Shown here: in pieces, positions 11,472-22,682 of the stretch
Numbering within the stretch: the first letter of the stretch is position 1
Layout: the number at the start of each line of letters is the position of its first letter
Origin: Cymodocea nodosa
Taxonomy: Eukaryota; Streptophyta; Magnoliopsida; Alismatales; Cymodoceaceae
Direction: 5' to 3'
NCBI GenBank assembly: GCA_036874045.1
Contig: CM072341.1
Span: 3,422,501-3,486,500, forward strand
Length of the DNA stretch: 64,000 nucleotides
Notes under the pieces: model-generated
Seen by the model: only the letters and a program-made list of their open reading frames with translations
The model's database searches: none
What the model was told of the DNA's origin: nothing
Position numbers and translations under genes: made by a program

Positions 11472-11595
11472 TATAGGATCATATGGTTACACAAGAGGGG
11501 GGTGAATTGTGTTTTTCAACATTTTCAATTATAATTGAAACTTCAAAATTAAAAACAAGTCGAGACACTGTTTTCATAAAATCATTTTATTCAAG
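11472..11595 (-). repeat. LTR-Y 3' edge fragment (minus strand)
   Basis: About 120 bp matching the terminal part of LTR-Y: on the minus strand it ends ...CTCTTGTGTAACCATATGATCC, compare 22,950-22,986. It stops at a short shared AAG, where the sequence switches to the ORF3 fragment. Confidence 0.75.
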
Positions 11596-11897
11596 CTCTC
11601 CACCTCTGCCATTTTGAGTTGATAAACTCTTTATCCTTCACTTCGAAGGCCCATTTTGCTAATGGCAGTTTTCTGTTCATCGATATACTGTTTAATATCA
11701 TCTAAAATAGTTGGGGGAAAATAATATTGGGAATACAAGGATTGTAATTCCCTGTTTGCATTTTCTATCATTGGTCCCCATTTCTTTCCATAATAAGTGA
11801 TAGACTGTACCGATGTCTCTGGTACATGTCTAAAACTTACAACTGCAGGGTTAGGTTGTAAATTTCTTTTCCATAAATGCAATGCAAAAAGTTCTGA
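11596..11897 (-). pseudogene. Copia ORF3 N-terminal fragment
   Basis: This is almost the same as 20,815-21,113 inside copia X. Both encode 'FALHLWKRNLQPNPAVVSF', 'SVQSITYYGKKWGPMIENAN' and 'LDDIKQYIDEQKTAI' on the minus strand. The fragment has no flanking ORF3 sequence and lies between an LTR-Y edge and unassigned DNA. It shows a second copia-X-type element once existed here, or that a piece was moved. No catalytic motif is recognisable. Confidence 0.7.
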
Positions 11898-12528
11898 AAT
11901 GGTCAGATGCCTTATGCAGTAATTCATTTCCAGCAACCTTCAATCATAATAAAGTCGAGATCTGCAATCAAAAGATATCTTGCCACAATGGTTAGTCAAT
12001 TAATAATAGTTGCTATAGTTTCTGTAAAAATAAAATCTTCAGAGGCCTTTAGGAAATCGGAGAATTAGAAAGATAACTTGCCGAAACTTAAAATCATTTC
12101 GGATAGATAGAACTAACATTTCGAAAGACCACTTAAGTCATGTATTAAAATTGAAACACGTGTCCTTCTGAAATAGCATTATAAAATATTAAAAATAAAC
12201 TATCCAATAGAGAAGACATGTTTTGGATACTTATAAAAGATAACTCTCCAATCCTTAAGTCATTTCGAATAGTTACACAGGTAACCTTCCGATAAGTCAC
12301 TTAAGTCAGAAATAATAGAAAACTCAATCATCCGAAGCTTAAAACTATTTTCGGATACTTATAGAAGGTAACTCTATGATTCTTAAGAGTTTTCGGATAG
12401 TTACATCATAACCTTCTGAAAGTCACTTAAGTCAAGCGATGAGAGACTGACACGTGTCCTTCAAAAGAAAGTAACCGAAAATACATTAAAATAGAGAAAT
12501 AGCTAACTATCCGAAATGAAAAACCTTA
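11898..12528. other. Unassigned palindrome-rich segment
   Basis: No gene seen. The stretch holds repeated TTTCGGATAGTTA / TAACTATCCGAA-type motifs, ACTTAAGTC and ACACGTGTCC boxes at about 12,060-12,520. It resembles in style the 23,570-24,000 spacer between pol and ORF3 of copia X, so it may be a decayed copy of that spacer, but I could not align the two in full by eye. Confidence 0.4.
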
Positions 12529-13582
12529 TGTAGGATCGTATGTATCACAAGAGGAGGGGTGAATTATGTCTTTAGTAATTAAAATACTAGCAGATAAAAC
12601 AAGAGCACAAAACACTCGTAAATGAAATTCTACTCTTTATTTAAAGACATAATTTACAATATCTTTTCAGCTTAATTCCCTTCTTAAAGGTTTTGATACA
12701 GTAGTGTTCAATATACAATTCAAATAGAAAAATGAAGTTCTTATTCAAAACTAATTTTGAATTGTATAAAACCTGATCTTTATGCATACAGCTTCTTTCT
12801 TTCTCTTTGCTCAGCTTCTATATCTCTTCTTCTCCAGTTGTCGAATTTCCAGACTTCTTACGTTTGCAGCTCCTTTTCTGAAATTGCTTGGAATTTCAAA
12901 CTTCTTCTAATGTTGGAGAATTTTTTAGAATATGAATATTCAAACTTAACTTTTCAGTTAGGGATCTAGATTGAATATTCAGACTTGGTTTTTGAGATTG
13001 GGATCCTCTATTGTAATGTAGCTCGTACTCTCTATTAGTAGTCAAATTATGTCTTCACGTTTAGCATGTTCATCCACTTAATCCATAATCCATAATCACG
13101 TACTAATTTTGTTCTTTAATCCAAATTAATATCTTTTTGAGTTTCCACTTTCTCCACTATCATTTTGAATTTCCATGATCTCCACTCGTAGATTCACTGA
13201 AACTTTATTTTCCTGGAGTCTTGTAGAATATTTTCTAAGTCTTCGATTTAGTCGAACACTTATCCTTTAAGTCTTGTAAAAACTCGAATACTTATATATA
13301 ACTCTTCGAGTTTTTGCACCTGCAAAACACGTGACTAAACATAGCAAACTTATCTGTTCGTTAGTCATTTTATAAAACTCGAAGACTTATCTATCAATGC
13401 GTATAAAAATGCGAACAGTTATCTACCTATTCAATTTTCATTACCGAACGCACATGGAAAACACATGACAACTTAAAACATTAAAAACACATGTACAGAT
13501 AACTTAACTATACGAGTTTTTTTAATATAAACTATTTAACAAAAATGAAACGTTAACTATCTGAAAGTTTAACTATTGAAAA
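12529..13582 (-). repeat. LTR-X, partial (minus strand)
   Basis: Starts TGTAGGATCGTATGTATCAC at 12,529 and matches the LTR-X copies at 17,205 and 45,957. It stops after about 1.05 kb, where an LTR-Y begins exactly with its terminal TGTTGAG at 13,583. It includes a hairpin with 11-bp arms (AAAAACTCGAA at 13,278-13,288 and TTCGAGTTTTT at 13,305-13,315). ORFs such as 12,757-12,969 recur in all LTR-X copies but have no recognisable domain and are treated as chance frames. Confidence 0.8.
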
Positions 13583-14222
13583 TGTTGAGTATTTTGTTTT
13601 GATGATGTGTGCTAAATGAAAATAATCATATTTGCTCAATTACTATTGCTTGTGAAAAGAAATTAAAATTATCAGTTAATACAGAAAAAGCTTACTGATA
13701 TAAATACTTGTCTGTATTGGATCGAAAGTTAATAACTAGTCGTTTCATTGCATTAATTTCTCATTTAACTAAACGTTAAGTTAACATGTGTTTTTATTGA
13801 AAAGCATGATATGTTTTAAAGTTATATCTTCTGTATCATGAATAATGCACGTTTTAGACAACTCGTTAAGTTAGTGTGTAAAAGAAGAGACGAACTCGTT
13901 AAGTTAGTGTTATACACGTGGTGAAATTATAAGTTACAAATGTTGTATTGTATCACGTGAGGTGCACATGTTTAACTCGTTAAGTTAGCATATCTAAATG
14001 CGTTGAGTTGCTATATTGAACACTAAGGCAACGCGTTAGGTTAGCGTTATAAACTTAAGTTGTTATTTTTACACGTGGTAAAATTCTTATTATAAAAACA
14101 TTTGTTTATTACTAAATCGGTGAGTTAAAGTTTTTTCGGAGACTTACAGTCGTAACTATCCGAAAGGTAACTTAAGTCATGTTTTCAGGTCTTGACACGT
14201 GTCTCATTAGTTTTATAGTAAC
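13583..14222 (+). repeat. LTR-Y 5' part (plus strand)
   Basis: Begins TGTTGAGTATTTTGTTTTGATG and follows LTR-Y (21,159 onward) for about 500 bp, then carries the variant block with TTTTCGGAGACTTACAG and ACACGTGTC also seen, inverted, at 290-370. At about 14,222 it turns directly into an LTR-Y on the other strand. Confidence 0.75.
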
Positions 14223-15758
14223 AAGTCGAGACACTGTTTTCATAAAATCATTTTATTCAAGGTTTCAATTACAATATACAATTCAATTCTCCTCAGAAAT
14301 TGTCGATGCAATTATATAACGATACCATGTTTCATCTATTCAATTTCATAACTACAAATAGAGAAAACTAATTTACGAAATTTAAAACATTTCTCCCTAT
14401 TTGAGATCTTTCTTCTTCTTCTTTTTCTTTTTTAGTGACGAATATTTGACTTTCTCTACTTCATTGAATTTGCTTTCTTTTGATACTTTAGATCTTTAGT
14501 GACATAAATCTGACCTTTTCTACTTCACTGAATTTTCTTCCATTTGAGAGCTTTTCCCCGAAGAGGTGTTTTTGATCCCTGAAAATATATTTCGTTTGGT
14601 GTATAGGGATAACTAATCAATGAGAATTCTATGCCTTTTATACTGTATCTTCATTTCATGCAAATTCTCCACATTTAATCACTACTAGTTTTCTACTTTT
14701 TCACATCTCTTTTTCCTTCATCGAAATACACACGTTCTGATCGACATTTACATTTTAAATTTTCTTTAATCATCAATCTTGGATCTTTGAAAAATTTCCT
14801 GCAAAATAAACTTTCTTGTCCAAAATTTTTCATCAAGTGTAATAAGAAGTCGTTACTTTAATGTTAACTAAACGAGTGAATTAAGTAGATATATAACTTA
14901 ACATTTCTAACTTAACAAGTTCCTCATGTGCCAACTCATGTGATAAGTATTATAGCTAACTCAACGAACTAAGTCCGTGGAGTTACGTATCTCAACGAAC
15001 TAAGTCCGTGGAGTTACGTATCTTAATGAACTAAGTCCGTGGAGTTATGCTAACTCAACGAACTAGCTTCGTGGTGTTACGATAACTCAACGAACCAACT
15101 TCGTTGTGTTATAGATAACTCAATGAACCAGTAATAAACAAATGTTTTTATAATAAGGTATTTACCACGTGCAATAATAATAGCTTAAGTTTATAACGCA
15201 AACCTAACACGTTGCCTTAGTGTTCAATATAGTAACTCAACGCATTCAGTTATGTTAACTTAACGAGTTAAACATGTGCAACTCACGTGATATAATATAA
15301 CATTCGTAACCTTTAATTTCACCACGTGTACAATACTAATTTAACAAGTTCGTCTACTCTTTTACTCACTAACTTAATGAGTTCTCACGTGACCTATTTT
15401 AACCTTTAAGCCTCTAACTCAACGAGTTCTCACGTGACCTCTATACAAATAACACTCTAACTCAATGAGTTGTCTAAACGTGTACTATTCATGATACAGA
15501 AAATATAACATTAAAACATATCATGCTTTTCAATAAAAACACACGTTAACTTAACGTTTAGTTAAATAAGAAATTAATGCAATGAAACGATTAGTTATTT
15601 AACTTAGTATAATTTTAAATCCAATACAGACAAGTATTTATATCAATAAACTTTTTTTGTATTAATTGATGTTCTTAATTTCCTTTCACAAGCAATAGTA
15701 ATTGAGCAAATATGATTACTTTCATTTAACATACATCATCAAAACAAAATACTCAACA
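14223..15758 (-). repeat. LTR-Y, nearly full (minus strand)
   Basis: Minus-strand LTR-Y ending (its 5' edge) with ACTCAACA at 15,751-15,758; the outermost 80 bp or so of its other edge are absent. A TATA-like TATAAAA lies at 14,642-14,636 on the minus strand, in the same context (ATACAGTATAAAAGGCATAG) as in the copy at 22,160. It holds about two units of the GTCACTGAAGATTTGAAGTA repeat that is expanded at 22,316. With 13,583-14,222 it forms a large fold-back. Confidence 0.8.
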
Positions 15759-16016
15759 GATGCCATAAAAGCTACATTAGCAAGATTTGCTAATTCTATA
15801 TCTAAGTCTGAGTTTGAGCTTGAGTTAGAAGAATTTGATATTTCATCACCGTCTCATCATTAAATGTTGCTTGCAAAGCCTTCTTCTTAAATCCTTTCTT
15901 TGCATATTTAAACTTAGACTTAGATTTACTCTTCTTTTCCTTAAACTTCTTATTAGATTTCTTTTCCACCTTTGACCTTAGGAGATAGTTAAATCTAAAG
16001 TGTCCTTGTTTGTTAC
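15759..16016 (-). pseudogene. Copia gag fragment
   Basis: On the minus strand it encodes a Lys/Ser-rich tract (KSKSKFKYAKKGFKKKALQA) followed by an acidic Asn/Ser-rich stretch, and upstream a degenerate zinc-knuckle-like 'NKQGHFRFN'. This is the order seen around the gag zinc knuckle of plant copia elements. It is cut by an LTR-Y on the left and an LTR-Z fragment on the right and is only a short remnant. Confidence 0.6.
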
Positions 16017-16200
16017 TATTTAGAATGAAAAAGTGCATAATATTAATGGGTAATTGCATTATATTTAGCTTATCATATGAGAATTAAGCTATTATGTGAT
16101 AATTATATGATTACATACCTTAATTATAGAATGTGCATAATTTCAAGGAATTAACGTTAATTAAATATCATTTTTGAAAGATTGAAAACTTGATTTAAGT
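16017..16200 (+). repeat. LTR-Z 5' edge fragment
   Basis: About 180 bp matching the first part of LTR-Z (TTTAGAATGAAAAAGTGCAT, then TTTAGCTTATCATATGAG). Similarity fades near 16,200. From there to 16,328 the DNA is not clearly assignable; it holds one AACTCGTTGAGTTAG motif. Confidence 0.65.
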
Positions 16201-16328
16201 GTGATTTTATAGTATTAAGCATGATATGTTTTATTTGCATATATTTATATCATGTATAGTGTATAGTAACAACTCGTTGAGTTAGTATTCTTTTTGTAAA
16301 AAGATCATGTGCATTAATTTCTCGTTGA

Positions 16329-17204
16329 GCTTGTGAAAGGAAATTAAGAACATCAATTAATACAAAAAAAGTTTACTAGTATAAATATTTCTCTATATTG
16401 GATCTGAAATTATACTAAGTTAAATAACTAGTCGTTTCCTTGCATTAATTTCTCATTTAACTAAATGTTAAGTTAACGTGTGTTTTTATTGAAAAGCATG
16501 ATATGTTTTAAAGTTATATTTTCTATATCATGAACAGCGCACGTTTAGATAACTCGTTAAGTTAGAGGTTTAAAGGTTAAAATAGGTCACGTGAGAACTT
16601 GTTAAGTTAGTTCGTAAAAGAAGAGACGAACTCGTTAAGTTAGTGTTATACATGTGGTGAAATTAAAGGATATGAATGTTATATTGTATCACGTGAGTTG
16701 CACATGTTTAACTCGTTAAGTTAACATAACTGCATGCGCTGAGTTGCTATATTAAACACTAAGGCAATACGTTAGGTTAGCATTATAAACTTAAGTTGTT
16801 ATTATTGCACGTGGTAAAATTCTTATTATAAAAACATTTGTTTATTACTGGTTCGTTGAGTTATCTGTAACACAACGGAGTTGGTTCGTTGAGTTATCGT
16901 AACACCACGAAGTCGGTTCGTTGAGTTAGTGTAACACCATGGACTTAGTTCGTTGACTTAGCTATTGTACTTGTCACGTGAGTTGGCACATGAGGAACTC
17001 ATTAATTTAAAAAACGTTAAGTTATATATCTACTTATTTAGTTAACATTAAAATAACGACTTCTTATTACACTTGACGAAAAATTTTGGACGAGAAAGTT
17101 TATTTTGTAGGAAATTTTTCAGAGATCCAGGATTGATGATTAAAGAAAATTCAAAATGTAAACATAGGTTAGAACGTGTGTTTTTCGATGAAGGAAAAAG
17201 AGAA
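16329..17204 (+). repeat. Copia-Y2 5' LTR, left part (split by copia X)
   Basis: Plus-strand LTR-Y from its position of about 70 onward, compare 21,228. It ends with GAGAA at 17,200-17,204, which is the target-site duplication repeated at 47,171-47,175 on the far side of copia X. The remaining part of this LTR is 47,171-47,761. Confidence 0.85.
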
Positions 17205-18418
17205 TGTAGTATCGTCTGTATCACAAGAGAGGGGGTGAATTGTGTCTTTAGTAATTAAATACTAGCAGATAAAACAAGAGCACAAAATACTTGTAAATGA
17301 AATTCTATTCTTTTATTTCAAGACAGAATTTACAATATCTTTTCAACTCAATTCTCTTCTTGACGGTTTTGATACAGTAATTTTTGATATACAATTTAAA
17401 TAGGAAAACAAAGCTCTTTTACAAAACTAATTTTGAATTGTATAAAACTTGATCTTTATGCACACAGCTCTTTTCTTTCTCTTTGTTCAACTTCTGTATC
17501 TCTTCTTCTCCAGTTGTCGAATTTCCAGACTTATTGCGTTTGCAGCTCCTTTTCTAAAATTGCTTGGAATTTCGAACTTCTTCTGATGTTGGAGAACTTT
17601 TCAGAATATGAATATTCAAACTTAACTTTTCAGTTAGGGATTTAGATTGAATATTCAGACTTGGTTTTTGAGATTGGGATCCTCTATTGTAATGTCGCTC
17701 GTACTCTTTATTAGTAGTCGAACTCTATTGTCTTTCACGTTCAGCATGTTCATCCACTTGATCCACAATCTATAATCCATAATCCATAATCCACGTACTA
17801 ATTTTCTCTTTAATCCAAATTACTTTCTATTTAAATTTCCACTTACTTTACTAACATTTTGAGTTTCCATGATCTCCACTCGTAGATACTTCAAAACTTT
17901 ATCTTCCTGGAGTCTTGTAGAATATCTTCTAAGTCTTCAATTTAGTCGAACATTTATCCTTTAACTTCTGTAAAATTCGAACACTTATCCTTTAACTCTT
18001 TGAGTTTTTGCACCTGCAAAACACGTGACTAAACAAAGAAACTTTTCTGTTCGTTAGTCCTTTTATAAAACTTGAACAGTTATCTATCCATGCGTATAAA
18101 AACTCGAACAGTTATCTAACTATTCGATTTTTCATTACCGAACGCACATGGAAAACACGTGACAACTTAAAACATTAAAAACACACATGTAGATAACTTA
18201 ACTATACGAGATTTTAACATAAAGTATTCGACAAAAACGAAACGTTAACTATCCAAAAGTTTAACTATTGCAAATCTAGCTCTTCAGAAATCTTTAATTT
18301 ATCCGACATAAAAATGAAACTTTCTGATATTCTGTTAACTATTATACTTAGAGAATATTATGTAGACTTATTTAAATACGTTAATAAAGCATATATCATC
18401 AAAATTAAATACCTAACA
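17205..18418 (-). repeat. Copia X 3' LTR (LTR-X)
   Basis: 1,214 bp, the same length as its partner at 45,957-47,170. Plus-strand edges are TGTAGTATCG and ACCTAACA, so read along the element it starts TGTTAGGTATTTAATTTTGATG. It contains repeated ACTCGAA / TTCGAGT palindromes (around 17,960-18,260) and several CACGTG boxes. Confidence 0.9.
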
Positions 18419-18520
18419 ATCTCCCCCTTTTTGATGATGTCAAAACCTAATAAGTCACATAATTTATATCTCCCCTTTTTGGCATTATAAAAAAGTAAAC
18501 AAACTATTTTCTCCCCCTTT
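18419..18520 (-). promoter_or_regulatory. Triple polypurine tract of copia X
   Basis: Three purine runs occur on the minus strand within 100 bp: CAAAAAGGGGGAGAT touching the LTR (18,419-18,433), CAAAAAGGGGAGAT (18,468-18,481) and CCTAAAGGGGGAG (18,511-18,523). The one next to the LTR should prime plus-strand synthesis. Multiple tracts upstream of the 3' LTR are a known hallmark of Sireviruses, which supports the family call. Confidence 0.8.
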
Positions 18521-18523
18521 AGG

Positions 18524-19116
18524 AAGTTAAGTTTTATAAATGTAAGGAAGGATATCTTACTAAGTATATATTAATTAAAACGATAGTTTCAAACATACAT
18601 AGGATTTATGGATTAAGCAGAAACTATTTAATATCATAAACTGTGAAAAATAATCACGTAACATTAAAATCAGTGAACAGTTTACATAATAATTTTGGTT
18701 ACAAATTACAAAAAAGTAAATCATGTAATACATAATTTGTATAATCACAAGCCTCGTTGTCTTTGAAAAATAGCAATCAGAGTATCTGAAATTTTCTTTG
18801 CAATATCTTTACTAACTCTGTTTATCTGATCAAGTAATGCTTGATCTAAATCATTTTGAGAAACTTGTGATGGTTGTTGTAAAAATTCAGTATGTATGTC
18901 TGTATCTATACCTGTATGTATTTCTCTATGTATACCTTGTTGTATATCTGTAAGTATATCTTGTTGTATATTTGTATGTTGCTGTGTTTTTGTAAATTAT
19001 GTGAATTGTTGCTGTGTTTGCCGATCCTGTTGTTGTTGTTGTCTGAGGACAAGTGTATCTGCCACTTGGTATTTTTGGAGTTCCTTTGCAGAGAAAGATC
19101 TTGACTTTAATCTTTT
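18524..19116. other. Copia X gap between ORF3 and polypurine tracts
   Basis: No independent gene seen. The part from about 18,880 to 19,116 reads on the minus strand as a continuation of ORF3 with low-complexity Tyr/Thr- and Gln-rich repeats (the plus strand shows TGTATATCTGTAAGTATATC-like repetition). The remainder, to 18,524, is AT-rich and featureless. Confidence 0.5.
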
Positions 19117-22100
19117 CTATGGCCAAGGTGTAATATCTATTTGACTTGCCACAATTCTCAAAATTATATCACCATAAAATAAGTTACTTTGCAAATGTAA
19201 GATATGAGAAACAAAAATATCATACCAGTTCACCTGTATATGGTTTATTAATGCATATGTAGCATAAAGACAACATCTGCCAACTTCTGCCCTATGACCA
19301 AATCTCTGAAACAATGTAGCATGCAATATTTTTGCAATAAAACATGCTTGGCCATTTAAGTCATTTAGTAATGTCAATGGTTTGTTGGCAGTTGGATCTT
19401 TGGCTAAACTTGTAATGTCCCATCCCAATTGATAAACTTGTTTTCTTTCTGATAATTTAACTCCATTTTTCAGACCAAGTACCTGATGAAGTAAATCTGG
19501 AGTTAAATATATGTCATTTTCTTGTATATTAGAAACAGGAATACCTTCTTCCACTGTTAAGTTTGAGTAAAAACAATTGAGAAGTTCGAGTATAGCAAGA
19601 TGACCTGGCTGTTGTGGAAGTAGAGTCAACAAGCCTTGAAATTCAAATAGTTCACGTATGTGTGCCATCCCTTCAAACTTAGCTAGTCTTGAATATAAAA
19701 TTGTAAAAGTTTTATATGTCTGAAATTTGTCATAACATGAATTATTTCTGAACTATAATAGTGTATTTTCATCTAAACTCTGTTCAGGATTAGGTATTTT
19801 CCTATCATGATGTTCTGATCTAGGACTTGTTTCAATATTATCAACAGCATCTATATTGTCAGATCTTTTAGAATTGGTGGAATTTCTATCAAAACTAGTA
19901 TAAATGTTTGAAATATCTGTTATTGTCGTATCAATAATCTGTTGAATTTCTTCTGTTTGTTCTTTTGGAAATATTTCAGTAGCAACAGTCTCTATAACAA
20001 TCTGTATATCAGCAACATGTATATCTATATGGGATCTATACAACTGTCTCTGTATGAAAGAATGTTCTAAATCTGTTTGTGGAATAGAATCATCTTGTAT
20101 TTTTGAAATTTGTATATGTGAGACATTGGTAGTATCATATTCTATTTGTAACTATGTATGTTGTTGATTATATACATTTATCAACAAGTATACGATATAT
20201 TGTAACAGACATAACCATACATATAAAGTGTAGTATAAGCAACTGTACCAAAATTCAAAAGTCTCTATACGAGATATAGTAAGAAGAAGAATATCTGTAC
20301 ATTCCTCTTTAGATGAAATATCTTCAAAATTCATAGACTTAGTGTTTATGTCATCAATAATATCATCAAATTTGATATCATCTGTATATATATCATCAAA
20401 ATTTCCTACATTCTCACTTTCCATAGGAAAAGAATGTGTGAAAAACTGTCCATTGTATTAAAAGATACATTATGCACTAATGTGACACAATACCTTAGAG
20501 TATATGCTTGTAAGCCAATATTTGTCACATCTGTTGGGATTCTTGACAAAAATGTGTGTCTAGCTTTTGCAATGGAGCATAGTTTTCCATTTTTCACTGA
20601 TTCTTCTTTTTGCTGCAATATTCCTTGTACACCTGCAGTTAGTCCAAAATATTCAATTGTCTTTTCTTTGTCCGACTATATGTCTGCAGTGTTTTAGGAT
20701 GTTCAGGAGGTTCTAAAATTGTCTTAATTTCTCTTATTAAAGGCACCTGTTGTCTTGATGGTCCTTCACCATGATGCCTAGGTGGTAATAATGGAATATA
20801 GAGTTTTAAGCTCTCCACCTCTGCCATTTTGAGTTGATAAACTCTTTATCCTTCACTTCGAAGGCCCATTTTGCTAATGGCAGTTTTCTGTTCATCGATA
20901 TACTGTTTAATATCATCTAAAACAGTTGGGGGAAAATAATGTTGGGAATACAAGGATTGTAAGTCCCTATTTGCATTTTCTATCATTGGTCCCCATTTCT
21001 TTCCATAATAAGTGATAGACTGTACCGATGTCTCTGGTACATGTCCAAAACTTACAACTGCAGGGTTAGGTTGTAAATTTCTTTTCCATAAATGCAATGC
21101 GAAAAGTTCTGTCTATTTTAGTCTAAACAGTGTTTCAGCATAATTCTGAATAAATTTTTGTTGAGTATTTTTGTTTTGATGATGTGTGCTGAATGAAAAT
21201 AATCATATTTGCTCAATTACTATTGCTTGTGAAAAGAAATTAAAATCGTCAATTAATACAGAAAAAGCTTACTGATATAAATACTTGTCTGTATTGGATC
21301 TAAAGTTAATAACTAGTCGTTTCGTTGCATTAATTTCTCATTTAGCTAAACGTTAAGTTAACGTGTGTTTTTATTGAAAAGCATGATATGTTTTAATGTT
21401 ATATCTTCTGTATCATGAACAGTGCACATTTAGACAACTCGTTAAGTTAGAGTCTTGTTTGTATAGAGGTCACGTGAGAACTCGTTAAGTTAGTGAGTAA
21501 AAGAAGAGACAAACTCGTTAAGTTAGTGTTATATACGTGGTGAAATTATAAGTTACGAATGTTGTATTGTATCACGTGAGGTGCACATGTTTAACTCGTT
21601 AAGTTAACATAACTAAACGCGTTGAGTTGCTATATTGAACACTAAGGCAACGCGTTAGGTTAGCGTTATAAACTTAAGTTGTTATTTTTGCACGTGGTAA
21701 AATTCTTATTATAAAAACATTTGTTTATTACTGGTTCGTTGAGTTATCATAAAACAACGGAGATGGTTCGTTGAGTTATCATAACATAACAGAGATGGTT
21801 CATTGAATTAGCATAACACCACAGACTTAGTTCTTTGAGTTAGCTACAATACTTGTCACGTGAAATGGCACATGAGGAACTCATTAAGTTAGAAACGTTA
21901 AGTTATATATATACTTGTGTTACTCGTTTAGTTAACATTAAAGTAACAACTTCTTATTACACTGATGAAAAACTTTTGGACGAGAAAGTTTATTTTGCAG
22001 GAAATTTTTCAGAGATCTAGGACTGATGATTAAAGAAAATTCGAAATATAAATGTGGGTTAGAATGTGTGTGTTTCGATGAAGGAAAAAGAAAAGACGTG

Positions 22101-22159
22101 GAGAAGTGGAAAACTGGTGGTGGTTAAACGTGAAGGATATGCATGAAATGAAGATACAG

Positions 22160-22166
22160 TATAAAA
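22160..22166 (+). promoter_or_regulatory. TATA box of LTR-Y
   Basis: TATAAAA in the context ATACAGTATAAAAGGCATAG. The same motif is kept at 47,241-47,247 and at 14,642-14,636 on the minus strand. Its position, about 1 kb into the LTR and upstream of the terminal region, fits a U3/R promoter. Confidence 0.6.
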
Positions 22167-22315
22167 GGCATAGAATTCTCGTTGATCAATCCATCCTTGC
22201 ACACAAAAAGAAAAATCTTTTCAAGGATCAAACCATCCCTGCACACCAAAAGAAAAATCTTTTTCAAGGATCAAAAACACCTTCTCGGGGAAAATCTCTC
22301 AAGTGGAAGAAACTT

Positions 22316-22682
22316 CAGTGAAGCATAAAAAGGTAAGATTTTCATCACTGAAGATTTGAAGTATCAGAAGAAAGCAAATTCAGTGAAGCATAAAAAGGTA
22401 AGATTTTCGTCACTGAAGATTTGAAGTATCAGAAGAAAGCAAATTCAGTGAAGCATAAAAAGGTAAGATTTTCGTCACTAAAGATTTGAAGTATCAGAAG
22501 AAAGCAAATTCAGTGAAGCATAAAAAGGTAAGATTTTCGTCACTGAAGATTTGAAGTATCAGAAGAAAGCAAATTCAGTGAAGCATAAAAAGGTAAGATT
22601 TTCGTCACTGAAGATTTGAAGTATCAGAAGAAAGTAAATTCGGTGAAGCATGAAAAGACAAGATATTCGTCACTGAAGAATT
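22316..22682 (+). repeat. 65-bp tandem repeat in LTR-Y, about 5.5 units
   Basis: Units beginning AAGCATAAAAAGGTAAGATT start at 22,321, 22,386, 22,451, 22,516, 22,581 and 22,646, an exact 65-bp period with very few differences between units. Other LTR-Y copies (14,400-14,560 and 47,340-47,460) have only about two degenerate units, so this array expanded recently in this copy. Confidence 0.9.

Noticed and set aside
12757-12969. Recurring 70-codon ORF in LTR-X (also near 17,433 and 46,185)
   Set aside because: It recurs only because the LTR recurs. It has no domain, and its Leu/Ser/Phe-rich content follows from TCT/CTT-rich DNA.
18892-19144. Cys/Leu/Tyr-rich ORFs on the plus strand that look like membrane peptides
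   Set aside because: They are the reverse side of the low-complexity end of copia X ORF3 (TGTATATCTG-type repeats).
22316-22682. Regular 65-bp repeats could look like a CRISPR array
   Set aside because: The whole unit repeats with no unique spacers, there are no cas genes, and the array lies inside a plant LTR. It is a minisatellite.
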